Source: an uncultured Christensenella sp. (lineage in GTDB: Bacteria; Bacillota; Clostridia; Christensenellales; UBA3700). From it: a stretch of DNA of 64,000 nucleotides. Below are positions 52,680-61,521 of the stretch, in pieces. The translations under genes were made by a program, and so were the position numbers. The stretch's first letter is position 1; each line of letters opens with the position of its first letter. The notes below the pieces were generated by a model. It saw nothing but the letters and a program-made list of their open reading frames with translations. It was not told the DNA's origin and did no database searches. Where the stretch lies: positions 69,153 through 133,152 of the forward strand of contig CAJUEA010000002.1 in the NCBI GenBank assembly GCA_910584975.1, written 5' to 3'.

Positions 52680-52906
52680 TCTTGTAATTTAATTAGAATT
52701 TATTAAAGGAAATTAATTAGAATTACCAAAAATTAAGATTTAAAATTTAACAAAATAGTATTGGTTGGGAATTTTTTTGTTCTATAATTTTGAAAAATCA
52801 TATTATTATATTTGCAAATTTTTTCAAAAAGGTGTATATTTAAGAAAATAATACATAAATAATAATTAAAATGTGTAGTAATGTGTAGTAATGTCTGGAG
52901 TAATTT

Positions 52907-54205
52907 ATGAAAAAAAATAATAAAGACAAAAAACTCCAAAAACAAGAAAGTATTGAAACTGCAATGAGTAGTGGTTTTGATGATTTTGCATACAACAATA
53001 TGGATGACGACTATCAATATTATGAAGATATGAGTGAAGATTTTGTAGAAGTTAACCAACAAAACAAATCTAGTTCAACTGAAATTATGGTGGTTGACAC
53101 ACAAAATAACAATGCTTTGTGTGATGAAAAATCAGGCAGCGATTATGTGGATGATGTGGAAAAGCCTATTAAATTGCGTGAGATTGCTGTTCAGTCAGAT
53201 GTTTCCAAAGTCAATGCTTTCGATTTGTTTTTCCTAAGACTTTGGGCAGGAATGGTATCTTTGCTTGGCTACATTGCCAATGGCATTAACTATATTATTT
53301 TTTCAATTTTCAAACACAAATTGCCTGTAAAATATATCAAAGCTTTTTTGGTTGTCTTGCTTATAATTTTATTGCTTGTGATAATAATTGTTCCGGCAAC
53401 GGCAAACAGTCATCCAAGGCAAGGTACAGATGGATTGGTTATTTTTGAAAGCAATATGGTACCCGTTAAAGTTAGGGTTGATGACGGCAGTGGAGAACCC
53501 GTTTACAAATGGGGATATCTTGACAAATCAAAGGCTGCAAGTGGCACTGGAAAGGATTCACTTGCAATACCTGCAAAATATGAGGAGGCTTTGCCTTTTA
53601 ACAAGTATGGCATTGCTTGGGGCAGAGTGCGTGACGACAAAGGTCATTATTGGGAACTTATCAACAAAAAAGGCAAACGAATTGGTGAGAGAACATATCC
53701 TGTAAGCACATCTTCTCCTGTAGGAACAAGGCCTTTTGGTCCATTTACGGATAGCAGACTTGCGTGGGTGAATGAAAACGGAAAATATGGCTACATTGAC
53801 ACCAAAGGAAATGTGAAAATTGCATGCGACCTTGATGTTGCTGGAGATTTTATTGAAGGTATTGCAAGGGTTGGTCGTGGTGGCTATGAATGGTTTATCA
53901 GCAAAAATGGCAAGGTTGTCGGCAGAGCAAATGAGTACAATCAAGTTTTAGATTTTTCTTGTGGCTTAGGTGCTGTAAACAAAGGTGGCGTTTGGGGCTT
54001 TGTCAACAAAAAAGGTAAGGAAGTTATTGAGCTGAAATACAATGCCGTAAGCCAATTTGTGGATGGCTATGCTATGGTAAAAATGGGTAAAACTTTTGGA
54101 GTTATTGATACGGACGGAAAGCTTGTTATCAACACATTGTGGTATTATGACATTGTGATTGAAAACGAAATTTTTGAAGAATTTTTGAGAGAACATAAAA
54201 ATTAA
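52907..54205 (+). CDS. WG-repeat membrane protein
   Basis: A 432-aa protein with an acidic cytoplasmic N-terminus (1-100), one or two membrane segments ('GMVSLLGYIANGINYIIFSIF' and a strong one at about 144-165) and an extracytoplasmic region with WG-type repeats: KWGYLD, KYGYIDTKGN, VWGFVNKKGKEVI, TFGVIDTDGKLVI. WG repeats form beta-propeller-like surfaces of unknown ligand. It lies between the two fucosidase genes; a glycan-related role is only context. A short direct repeat (GTGTAGTAAT twice) lies at about 52872-52891 upstream. Confidence 0.8.
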   Translation: MKKNNKDKKLQKQESIETAMSSGFDDFAYNNMDDDYQYYEDMSEDFVEVNQQNKSSSTEIMVVDTQNNNALCDEKSGSDYVDDVEKPIKLREIAVQSDVSKVNAFDLFFLRLWAGMVSLLGYIANGINYIIFSIFKHKLPVKYIKAFLVVLLIILLLVIIIVPATANSHPRQGTDGLVIFESNMVPVKVRVDDGSGEPVYKWGYLDKSKAASGTGKDSLAIPAKYEEALPFNKYGIAWGRVRDDKGHYWELINKKGKRIGERTYPVSTSSPVGTRPFGPFTDSRLAWVNENGKYGYIDTKGNVKIACDLDVAGDFIEGIARVGRGGYEWFISKNGKVVGRANEYNQVLDFSCGLGAVNKGGVWGFVNKKGKEVIELKYNAVSQFVDGYAMVKMGKTFGVIDTDGKLVINTLWYYDIVIENEIFEEFLREHKN

Positions 54206-54310
54206 TCAGCTTAATTTTATGTCAATAATATCAAAAAAATGTTGATTAAACTTTAAAAAACATGTTATTTCAAATCATATTTAAAAAATTAATAATTTTA
54301 CAAAAAATTA

Positions 54311-54339
54311 TCGGTACTAGTTCATTAGTACCGATTTTT
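54311..54339. terminator. Terminator between converging WG-repeat and HTH genes
   Basis: Perfect 9-bp stem TCGGTACTA/TAGTACCGA with a 6-base loop and TTTTT on the right, AAAAAATTA on the left. Confidence 0.88.
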
Positions 54340-54352
54340 GATGTGTTTTTTG

Positions 54353-54805
54353 TTAAATTCTTCCTAGCATTTTGTCAATTGAACCACCTAATTCATATGC
54401 GATAGCAACCATAACTTCAAATTGAGGAAGTCTCCCTTGTTTCCACAAGCTTAATTTAGTAGCAGTAACGATTTTGTTTTTTGCCAAAAAATAGTGAGTA
54501 GTGTTGTTGTCTTTTAGCAATTTTTGATATTCATTAAAAAAGCAGTCTTTCTTATATCCTTTTTGCAAATTAGTATAAGAAAAATCAGTGGGTAACCCCA
54601 CGATAAAATCAACTGAGCAATTAAAATAATCACAAATTTTTATCACATTTCTCAATAAAGGAATGGTTCCGTTTAAATAGTCTGCGATTAAACAATGGTC
54701 AATTCCAATAAGTTCTGCAAATTTGTGTTTTGTAAGTCCTGTGCGAACAAACAGGTCAGTAAAATTTTCCGTAAAAACATTTAAATTTTTGTTTAGTGCA
54801 ATCAA
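54353..54805 (-). CDS. Double-HTH XRE-type regulator
   Basis: A 150-aa protein made of two helix-turn-helix modules: residues about 10-70 ('LTKHKFAELIGIDHCLIADYLNG') and about 92-150 ('THYFLAKNKIVTATKLSLWKQGR'). The start is TTG at 54805, with AGGAG eight bases upstream on the minus strand and no suitable ATG. It is divergent from the second fucosidase gene across 273 bases and could regulate it and the GH98-like gene. Tandem modules suggest binding to direct-repeat sites as a monomer. Confidence 0.8.
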   Translation of the reverse strand: MIALNKNLNVFTENFTDLFVRTGLTKHKFAELIGIDHCLIADYLNGTIPLLRNVIKICDYFNCSVDFIVGLPTDFSYTNLQKGYKKDCFFNEYQKLLKDNNTTHYFLAKNKIVTATKLSLWKQGRLPQFEVMVAIAYELGGSIDKMLGRI

Positions 54806-55030
54806 TATTTAATCTCCTACAATATTAGTTCAAACATATTTAATCAAAGTTTTCCTTTATAATTCTTTGCTAGTTGTATAGTTTATTATAACATATTTAT
54901 TAAGCTATTTCAACATTTAATATATGCTACTACAGATTATTTTACAAATAAGTTAAAAACCACATCTTGAATAATTCATATTTTTATGTATTGATTTTGC
55001 AGTAAAATATTACATAAAATAAAAAAACTA

Positions 55031-55059
55031 TTGAAATAATAGTTATATTATGTTAAAAT
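55031..55059 (+). promoter_or_regulatory. Promoter of second fucosidase/GH98-like genes
   Basis: TTGAAA (55031-55036), 17-base spacer ending ATGT, TAAAAT (55054-55059). It is preceded and overlapped by the symmetrical AAAAACTATTGAAATAATAGTT run (CTATT/AATAG arms at 55028-55043), a possible operator. Confidence 0.65.
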
Positions 55060-55078
55060 ATAATAGTTAGAGGAAATT

Positions 55079-56539
55079 ATGAAAACTATCAATGAGTATT
55101 TGTCTGTTGTGGACGAAGTGATTGAAAAGGGAAAATTTAAGGATAATTGGGAGAGTTTATCGCAGTTTAAAATGCCGTCTTGGTACAGAAAAGGTAGATT
55201 TGGCTTGTTTGTGCATTGGGGTGTTTATTCTGTGCCTGCATTTGGAAATGAATGGTACCCAAGGCGTATGTACTTGAAATTTGACCCTTGTTTTAATCAT
55301 AGGGTGCAAACTTATGGTGCAAATGCTGATTACAGGCAAATAATAGAAAAATTTAATCCGACTGAATTTAATGCGGATGAATGGGCAAAAACATTTAAGG
55401 ATAGTGGCGCACAATTTGTTATGCCAGTTTGTGAGCATCACGACGGTGTGAAAATGTATGAAAGCGAGCTTAACAGGTGGAATACAAAGCAGCTTTTAGG
55501 CAAAGATTTTATGCTTGAATTAAAAAGCAGCATAGAGGCAAATGGAATGAAGTTTTTTGCCTCTAATCATAGGGCAGAACATTACTTTTTCCTTAATGGT
55601 GCAAGGGCAAATTGTCCTGATTCTGAAGTGACAAAAGATTTGTATCCTGATTTGTATGGACCTGCAAAATTGCCTGACAATGGTAACCCATATGCAGACA
55701 CAAAACTTAAAGTTTCAAAAGAGTGGTGTGAGGACTGGCTTGCCTCAAGCTGTGAAATGATTGACAGACTTCAGCCATATGCTGTATATTTTGATTGGTG
55801 GATTTATATGGCTGAGTTTAAGCCATACATTAAAAAGTTTTTGGCATATTATTACAATCGTGCGCTTGAATGGGACAAAGAGGTTGGTGTTTTCTACAAA
55901 TGGAGCTCAATTATGCCGGGATGTGCAATTTATGATGTGGAAAGAGGTCAAATTGATGGCATAAACACTGAGCTTTGGCAAAATGACACTGCCATTGCAA
56001 AAAACAGCTGGGGATATACGGAAAACAATTCCTTTAAAAAACCTGCTGATCTTGTGAGAAATATGATGGATGTTGTTTCCAAAAATGGTTGCTTTATGCT
56101 TAATGTAGGACCAAAAGCTATAGGTGTAATTTGTGAGGAAGAAAAGCAAGTTTTGCACAAAATCGGCGAGTGGCTTAAGGTCAACGGAGAGGCTGTTTAT
56201 GATAGTTTGCCATTTTATGTGTTTGGTGAAGGCAAAAAGATTAAGAACAGAGCTTTCATTGAAAACTTGAAATATGGCAAAAATGATTATAGATTTACAT
56301 ATAAAACAGGTGTTATTTATGTTGTACCAATGTGCGAAAAGACAAGGCAGACATATAAAATCAAATCTTTGAGATTTGCAAACGAAGGTGGCATACGCTA
56401 TGATATCAAAAATGTGGAAATTTTGGGATATAGCGATGTTAAGGTTGAATTTTACAGGGATAAAAAGTTTATGACACTAAATGTATCGTGTGAAATCCAA
56501 ACTGATATGCCAATTTGTTTTAAAATAACCATTGACTAA
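55079..56539 (+). CDS. GH29 alpha-L-fucosidase (subfamily A-like)
   Basis: A 486-aa fucosidase without a signal peptide. Hallmarks: WYRKGRFGLFVHWGVYSVPAF, 'EWYPRRMY', MPVCEHHDGVKMY and VYFDWWIYM, whose Asp is the likely nucleophile; the catalytic domain ends FMLNVGPKAIG. It resembles the broad-specificity subfamily A (alpha-1,2/1,3/1,6). AGAGG precedes the ATG. It is followed after 54 bases by the GH98-like gene, so the two are probably one transcript. Confidence 0.88.
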   Translation: MKTINEYLSVVDEVIEKGKFKDNWESLSQFKMPSWYRKGRFGLFVHWGVYSVPAFGNEWYPRRMYLKFDPCFNHRVQTYGANADYRQIIEKFNPTEFNADEWAKTFKDSGAQFVMPVCEHHDGVKMYESELNRWNTKQLLGKDFMLELKSSIEANGMKFFASNHRAEHYFFLNGARANCPDSEVTKDLYPDLYGPAKLPDNGNPYADTKLKVSKEWCEDWLASSCEMIDRLQPYAVYFDWWIYMAEFKPYIKKFLAYYYNRALEWDKEVGVFYKWSSIMPGCAIYDVERGQIDGINTELWQNDTAIAKNSWGYTENNSFKKPADLVRNMMDVVSKNGCFMLNVGPKAIGVICEEEKQVLHKIGEWLKVNGEAVYDSLPFYVFGEGKKIKNRAFIENLKYGKNDYRFTYKTGVIYVVPMCEKTRQTYKIKSLRFANEGGIRYDIKNVEILGYSDVKVEFYRDKKFMTLNVSCEIQTDMPICFKITID

Positions 56540-56593
56540 AATTGGATTTTGGAAAATTATTTATTGATAAATTTCAGCAAAAGGATATGACAA

Positions 56594-58945
56594 ATGAAAT
56601 TTGTGATTAACAAAAAATGGAAAATTATAATAGGCATAACGGCTTTTTTGCTTGCAATTGTCATTGTTTTAAGCTGTGTGCTTGCAAATTTGCAATATGC
56701 AAAAGAAAACTTTGCTTTGTTTAGTGAGGCAAGGTCGATTTTGCTTAAAAATTTTGATAGAGTGAGCATAAGCGAAAAGGCAAATTTAAAAAGGGAGATA
56801 GGCAATACTCATCCTTTAAATTTGGTTAGCTATAATGGCAATGGAGATATTTTAGATTTGTGGAAATCTATCCCTCAAGTTCAAAGGCCTTACACAATAA
56901 TATTATTGGTTTCAGGACAAGTTTTGCTGCCAAACAGCGAGACAAATTTACACAATTTGCAAAAATGGGCAGATACTTGCGAGGAAAATGCAATACCATA
57001 TTGTATTCAAGCTGTAAATGGCGAAACTCATATGGAGGCGAGATTGCCTATTGGGTATATTGAGGAGCGATTTGCAAAACATCAATATTTTTATGGTTTG
57101 AATGCATCAGAGCTTAATGCTGGAGTGAAATTGAGAGGCGAGGCAGAAAGTGACAATACTCTTTATATAATGGAAATGGTTAAGCTTTGTGCAAAATATG
57201 GCGCTTATTTTATTTGGATAGACACAAATTTGAACTATAAAAATGGAATAATATTAGAATGGTTTGAAAACAACGAAAGTTTTTATTCAACTTTCAAGCA
57301 ATTTAGCAACAATATTTGTATGCTTGTGAAAGAGAGTATTGCCGACCCTGCAAGTTATGGAGTAATGCAAGGCTTGTGGCTAAGTGGACTTATTTGCAAT
57401 TGGGGTGTCTCAAGCGATTTTTGGCATTGGAAAAATGATGGCTACAAATCTTTGTTTGGCGAACAAGATAAATATGTTGGCAACGAGTGGGAGCAAGCTT
57501 TCAGCTATCCCGAAAATATGTATGTGCAATCAATGATGATGGCAATGAGCCGTGGTGCAACATGTTTCAGTCAAGAATCTCCAAATTTTTCAATAAATTA
57601 TAATGGCAAGCCTATTGCAGGTTTTGAATATGCAATAAGTCCTTTACTTGACAGGATAATTGAAGATAAAATTATCATTCCGACTATTGACGAAGTTTAT
57701 TTTGCAACAAGTTTTGCTGTGCTTGGCAAAGATAATTATAGCTATGCAAATTATAACTTTAAGGAAAGTAATATCTATCCCGAAAATGGAAATTCTGGAA
57801 TAGTTCCTTTGTTGCCAAGCAATTTGAGAAAATCTGAAAGAAGAATGTTTACAGACAGAGGCATTTTGCTTGTTGATTACAAAGTTTCAAACAAAAAGTT
57901 TTTGGAGGCTGTTGGCACAAATGATGCAAACACTTATCTTACAAACACAGGTCAATATTGGTACTATTTGAACAACTTAGAAAACAAAAAAGGCACAAAA
58001 TACGCAAGATTTGCACCTAAATATGCAAGTGCAGAAAGCTTTTATATTGAGTCGGAAGAGCATTCATCTGCAATTATTACAGATGTGAAGGATGGCTTGA
58101 AAGTTTATTTGAGCAATTATCGCACAGACAAAACAAATGTGATTATGCGTGACTCAACCGAAATGGAAGAGTATGGTGGTTGGGCAAATTATATTGGAAG
58201 ATTTTTGACTTTGGATAATGGTGGCAATCCGTTGGGGGTAAGCGATACTGCGTTAAGAAAAACTGTGATTGAGGTGAAAGGCACTTACAATGGTGGTGCA
58301 CCTGAAGTTGTGTGGAACAATAAATCTAATGGTATGGGCGAAAACAACAGAAAATATAATGTCACTAGCAACTACAATGCAGAAACACAAGTTTTAAGAC
58401 TGGAAATTGAACACAATGGCATTGTGGATTTTGAAATCAAGCTTGATGATAGTGGAAAAGATTACGCTGTGCCAAGAAAATCAGGCATAGCTGATAATGT
58501 TGAAGAGACAAATGCCGATACTTCCGTGCTTAAAGATTTGGTTAAGGAAAAATTGCCATATAACAATTACACATATTTTAGCTATCTTGAATATGACAAG
58601 CAGTTTGAAAAAGCAGTGGTAATGATTGAACAAAACACCTATTCACAAAAACAAATTGATAGTGTTGTTAAGCATTTAAAACAAGCAAAAGAAAACTTGG
58701 TTGACATAAAAAATGAAACTGAATTGTTGAGGCATATCATGTCAAAAACAAACAATTCTGTTTTGGCACTTACTGCATATGATAGTTTGATTAGGGAAAT
58801 TTTGTCTTGTCAAAAATATGTCAGTGGACGCAGTAACGACTTGAAATATGCAAGTATTTACAGAAACAAAGATATAAATAAAACATTTGACAGCAAACGA
58901 AAAGCTATAAACAAGGCGTACAGCGAGCTTGTGATTTATAGATAA
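56594..58945 (+). CDS. Membrane-anchored GH98-like endo-beta-galactosidase with FIVAR region
   Basis: A 783-aa surface protein. One uncleaved N-terminal membrane anchor (residues 9-32) precedes a catalytic region (about 75-600). Segments resembling GH98 are HPLNLVSYNGNGDILDLW, 'IPYCIQAVNGETHMEARLPIG', 'YGAYFIWIDTN', 'GLWLSGLICNWGVSSDFW' and 'YPENMYVQSMMMAMSRGAT'. GH98 enzymes release blood-group A/B or Lewis oligosaccharides from glycoproteins by cutting an internal beta-1,4-galactoside. Residues about 645-783 form a helical FIVAR-like module ('NNYTYFSYLEYDKQFEKAVVM'). Directly follows GH29. The family call is from pattern memory. Confidence 0.6.
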   Translation: MKFVINKKWKIIIGITAFLLAIVIVLSCVLANLQYAKENFALFSEARSILLKNFDRVSISEKANLKREIGNTHPLNLVSYNGNGDILDLWKSIPQVQRPYTIILLVSGQVLLPNSETNLHNLQKWADTCEENAIPYCIQAVNGETHMEARLPIGYIEERFAKHQYFYGLNASELNAGVKLRGEAESDNTLYIMEMVKLCAKYGAYFIWIDTNLNYKNGIILEWFENNESFYSTFKQFSNNICMLVKESIADPASYGVMQGLWLSGLICNWGVSSDFWHWKNDGYKSLFGEQDKYVGNEWEQAFSYPENMYVQSMMMAMSRGATCFSQESPNFSINYNGKPIAGFEYAISPLLDRIIEDKIIIPTIDEVYFATSFAVLGKDNYSYANYNFKESNIYPENGNSGIVPLLPSNLRKSERRMFTDRGILLVDYKVSNKKFLEAVGTNDANTYLTNTGQYWYYLNNLENKKGTKYARFAPKYASAESFYIESEEHSSAIITDVKDGLKVYLSNYRTDKTNVIMRDSTEMEEYGGWANYIGRFLTLDNGGNPLGVSDTALRKTVIEVKGTYNGGAPEVVWNNKSNGMGENNRKYNVTSNYNAETQVLRLEIEHNGIVDFEIKLDDSGKDYAVPRKSGIADNVEETNADTSVLKDLVKEKLPYNNYTYFSYLEYDKQFEKAVVMIEQNTYSQKQIDSVVKHLKQAKENLVDIKNETELLRHIMSKTNNSVLALTAYDSLIREILSCQKYVSGRSNDLKYASIYRNKDINKTFDSKRKAINKAYSELVIYR

Positions 58946-58964
58946 GTGTGCTTAAAGGATAAAA

Positions 58965-59312
58965 ATGATTTGTAATAAACTGATTAGAGATTTGTTGCCT
59001 GAAATTTATGCAAAGCAAGGCAAAACTTGTGTGACTGAAAAATTGGAACTTGAAGAGTTTGCCACGCAGCTTATGAGGCTTCTTGATGAGGAAATGGCAA
59101 AATTCAAGCAAGCTTTTGACGAGGAAGACGATGAGCTTGCCGTAAAAAGAATTGCAGATGTGGTGGAAATTTTGTATGCAGTGCTTGATTTGATTGGTGT
59201 TCCTGAGCAATCATTTGAAAAAATTCGCCTTGCAAACAAGCAAAAATATGGTGGTTATGAAAACAGACTTTTGTTGAAGGAAATTTTGGATAATTCACCT
59301 GTTTTGGAATAA
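58965..59312 (+). CDS. MazG-like/phosphoribosyl-ATP pyrophosphohydrolase-like protein
   Basis: A 115-aa all-alpha NTP pyrophosphatase fold. It opens NKLIRDLLPEI (family: YNKLVRDKIPEII) and has the metal-binding EEFATQLMRLLDEE and RIADVVEILYAVLDLIG helices. It probably hydrolyses abnormal nucleotides as a house-cleaning enzyme. It starts 19 bases after the GH98-like gene with AAGG upstream and may be read from the same transcript, with no evident functional link. Confidence 0.8.
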   Translation: MICNKLIRDLLPEIYAKQGKTCVTEKLELEEFATQLMRLLDEEMAKFKQAFDEEDDELAVKRIADVVEILYAVLDLIGVPEQSFEKIRLANKQKYGGYENRLLLKEILDNSPVLE

Positions 59313-59370
59313 AAATGATTTTTGATATCAAATTGCAATAAAAGTTGATGTCATAATAATTGAGGTGCAA

Positions 59371-59856
59371 ATGAAAGATGGATTTAATGCAGTGTTTGAC
59401 AAAAATAGTCGCCTTTTGATTTTGGGAAGTTTTCCAAGTGTATTGTCTTTTCAAAATGGCTTTTATTATGGCAATCCACGCAACAGATTTTGGGGACTTA
59501 TACAAGAAGTTTTTGCTGAAAGTATTTCAAGCATTGAGGAGAAAAAACAGCTTTTGCTAAAACACAACATTGCGCTTTGGGATATTGTTGCAGGTGGAGA
59601 AAACTTGAAAGAAGGCAGGGAGAGCAGTAGCGATAGTAATCTTAAATGTGAAAAAGTTGCAGATATTGATTGGATAATCAACCAAACAAAAATAAACAAA
59701 ATTATTTGCAATGGCAAAAAAGCATACGAACTTTTTTGCAAGCATTATCCACATTTGATAGACATTGCAGTTTGTTTGCCCTCAACCAGTCCTGCAAATG
59801 TTCGCTTTGACAAAGATTTGTGGCTTAATGAACTTGAACAAATGCAAGTGCAATAA
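59371..59856 (+). CDS. DNA-deoxyinosine glycosylase (uracil-DNA glycosylase superfamily)
   Basis: A base-excision-repair enzyme of 161 aa that removes hypoxanthine (deaminated adenine) from DNA. It has LILGSFPSVLSFQNGFYYGNPRNRFW near the N-terminus (catalytic motif region) and the C-terminal LPSTSPAN loop of the superfamily. The ATG at 59371 follows GAGGTG at 59362-59367; an upstream GTG would lie inside that site. A terminator follows at 59911-59946. Confidence 0.85.
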   Translation: MKDGFNAVFDKNSRLLILGSFPSVLSFQNGFYYGNPRNRFWGLIQEVFAESISSIEEKKQLLLKHNIALWDIVAGGENLKEGRESSSDSNLKCEKVADIDWIINQTKINKIICNGKKAYELFCKHYPHLIDIAVCLPSTSPANVRFDKDLWLNELEQMQVQ

Positions 59857-59910
59857 CACTGACAATAGATTTTTGAAAAACAACTTTAAAAGTAAAATTA
59901 ATATAATAAA

Positions 59911-59946
59911 AAATATCTCTATTTGGACAAGTAGAGATATTTTTGT
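59911..59946. terminator. Terminator between glycosylase and YegP-like genes
   Basis: Perfect 11-bp stem AAATATCTCTA/TAGAGATATTT with a 10-base loop, T-rich on the right and A-rich on the left, so it can serve both converging genes. Confidence 0.88.
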
Positions 59947-59976
59947 TTGTGTTGTTTAAAATTTGAAAATGCTATT

Positions 59977-60384
59977 TTACTTTTTAAAATCAGCGTCAGA
60001 CATCATTTCAGCAGTAGGTGCCCATTTTGCAACACTTGCTATGCCATTTTTGCAAGATGCTTTGCTTGCATAGCCTTCCTCTGAAATGCAAAGAAGGTTG
60101 CCGTTGTTTGCTTTAAGACGATATCGGAATTTGCCTTGTTTATCTTTGTAGATTTCATATTTAGGATTTGTCAAAGTTTCATATTTTGAAAGTGTTTGAT
60201 CCTCAATTTTGTCAATGTCGCAAAATTTGCGCACTGAGTCAATACCATTTTTGCAACTGCTCAAAGTGGTATATATACCTTCACTAACGGCAATAGTCTC
60301 CTTATTTGAAGCTTTCAATCTGAAATTAAAATTGCCCTTAGGTGTTTTTGAATAAACGAAATATCCTTTAAGTTCGTTTGCCAT
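59977..60384 (-). CDS. YegP-like protein with two DUF1508 repeats
   Basis: A 135-aa protein made of two tandem DUF1508 modules, residues about 6-57 ('GNFNFRLKASNKETIAVSEGIYTTLSSCKNGIDSV') and about 74-120 ('GKFRYRLKANNGNLLCISEEGYASKASCKNGIASV'). The repeats share the FRLKA...SE.Y.....C.NGI.SV pattern. Function of the family is unknown; some members bind or respond to stress. AGGAG lies before the ATG. It is transcribed alone toward the shared terminator. Confidence 0.88.
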   Translation of the reverse strand: MANELKGYFVYSKTPKGNFNFRLKASNKETIAVSEGIYTTLSSCKNGIDSVRKFCDIDKIEDQTLSKYETLTNPKYEIYKDKQGKFRYRLKANNGNLLCISEEGYASKASCKNGIASVAKWAPTAEMMSDADFKK

Positions 60385-60564
60385 AATTTTCTCCTTTGTA
60401 AAAATAATTGTTCTATATTAAAATTTTAACACAATTTTACAAATTTTTCAAGGTATATATGTGAAAAAATTATAATTTTTTATATTTATTTTTTCAGTTT
60501 GCAAATTGAATTTTAACAACAAATTATCAAGTCAAAAATTACAAAAAAATAATTTGTTTTTTAT

Positions 60565-60594
60565 GTATAATCTTTGTGATAAATGGGAATAAAT
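60565..60594 (+). promoter_or_regulatory. Sigma-F/G-like forespore promoter of spoIIR
   Basis: GTATA (60565-60569), 15-base spacer, GGGAATAAAT (60585-60594). The spacing and both boxes agree with the Bacillus sigma-F pattern (GyATA, then GGnrAnAmTw) with one mismatch. spoIIR is the classic sigma-F target. The predicted start near 60600 leaves a short leader to GTGAGG. Confidence 0.6.
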
Positions 60595-60611
60595 GTCTCT
60601 GTGAGGTTATT

Positions 60612-61121
60612 ATGAAAAAATTGATAGTTTTAGGAATTGTGCTTGTAGCAGTAATTTGTACATTTTGTTTGGTAAATCATAAGGAAGAAGATTATTTGAG
60701 AATACATATCAGAGCAAACAGCAATAGTGAATACGACCAACAGATAAAGTATCTCGTCAAAGATGCTGTCGTTGAGGCATTAAAACCTATTGTGCAAACA
60801 ATTGATAGCAAGGATAATTTGATAAGTGTGCTTAAAAGCAATGTTCAAACTTTGACTGCTGTGGTTGACAACAAACTTTACGAGTTAGGACAAAATTACA
60901 CTTCAAGAGTGAAAATTTGCGAGGAAAAATTTCCAACACGCTCTTATGAGGAGTTGACTTTGGGTGCAGGTGTTTATGATGCAATAATCATTGAACTTGG
61001 CAGTGGCGAGGGAGACAACTGGTGGTGTGTGGCATATCCTCCATTGTGTTTTGTAACAGCTGAAGGAGATGGCGAAAATATTGAGTATAAATCAATATTT
61101 AGCAAATGGCTTGCAAAATAA
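60612..61121 (+). CDS. spoIIR: Stage II sporulation protein R
   Basis: A forespore-secreted signal protein that triggers SpoIIGA to cleave pro-sigma-E. The 169-aa protein has an N-terminal membrane/signal segment (3-22), the motif LRIHIRANSNSEYDQQIKYLVKDAV and the C-terminal GSGEGDNWWCVAYPPLCFV. The ATG at 60612 with GTGAGG upstream is preferred over an upstream in-frame start. It is monocistronic with a sigma-F-like promoter. Confidence 0.95.
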   Translation: MKKLIVLGIVLVAVICTFCLVNHKEEDYLRIHIRANSNSEYDQQIKYLVKDAVVEALKPIVQTIDSKDNLISVLKSNVQTLTAVVDNKLYELGQNYTSRVKICEEKFPTRSYEELTLGAGVYDAIIIELGSGEGDNWWCVAYPPLCFVTAEGDGENIEYKSIFSKWLAK

Positions 61122-61521
61122 AATATAGTGGTATTGTTGTCTTGCTTAGGGAGTGCAATCAAATACTATAAAATAATTTTTTTGCAAATCAAAAGACATT
61201 TATTTATGTTGTATATCGCAAAAATTTGTGTTTGAAAACTATATTTGGAATTTAAAAAACATGTAGAATTATATAAAATACAAAGTATAAAAATCATTTA
61301 ATATCGATTTTTGAGTGATATTTGATGATTTTTTTTGTTTTAAGATAAATTATCATTATCTTTTTCAGCGTTTGAACAGACTAATCAATAAATGGAAATG
61401 CACATTCAAAGACTTTTGGGGAGAATTTTTTGTTTGTCACATAAAAAATTATACCTTTTGAGTTTAATAACGGCACAAATGTGCAAAAATTAAATTAAAT
61501 ACAAAAAAGGAAAGTGAGGTT
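61122..61521 (+). other. Intergenic region spoIIR-sleB
   Basis: Four hundred AT-rich bases without a gene. It contains the third copy of the short dispersed motif (61296-61327). I searched for a sigma-G-type promoter for sleB and found no convincing match. No terminator is obvious after spoIIR. Confidence 0.4.
61296..61327. repeat. Short dispersed intergenic motif, copy 3
   Basis: ATTTAATATCGATTTTTGAG followed by TGATATTTGATGA; nearly the same as 43407-43437. Role unknown. Confidence 0.45.

Noticed and set aside
61122..61521. Sigma-G promoter for sleB
   Set aside because: Several CAT-containing -10 candidates were tried but none had a fitting -35 at 17-18 bases.
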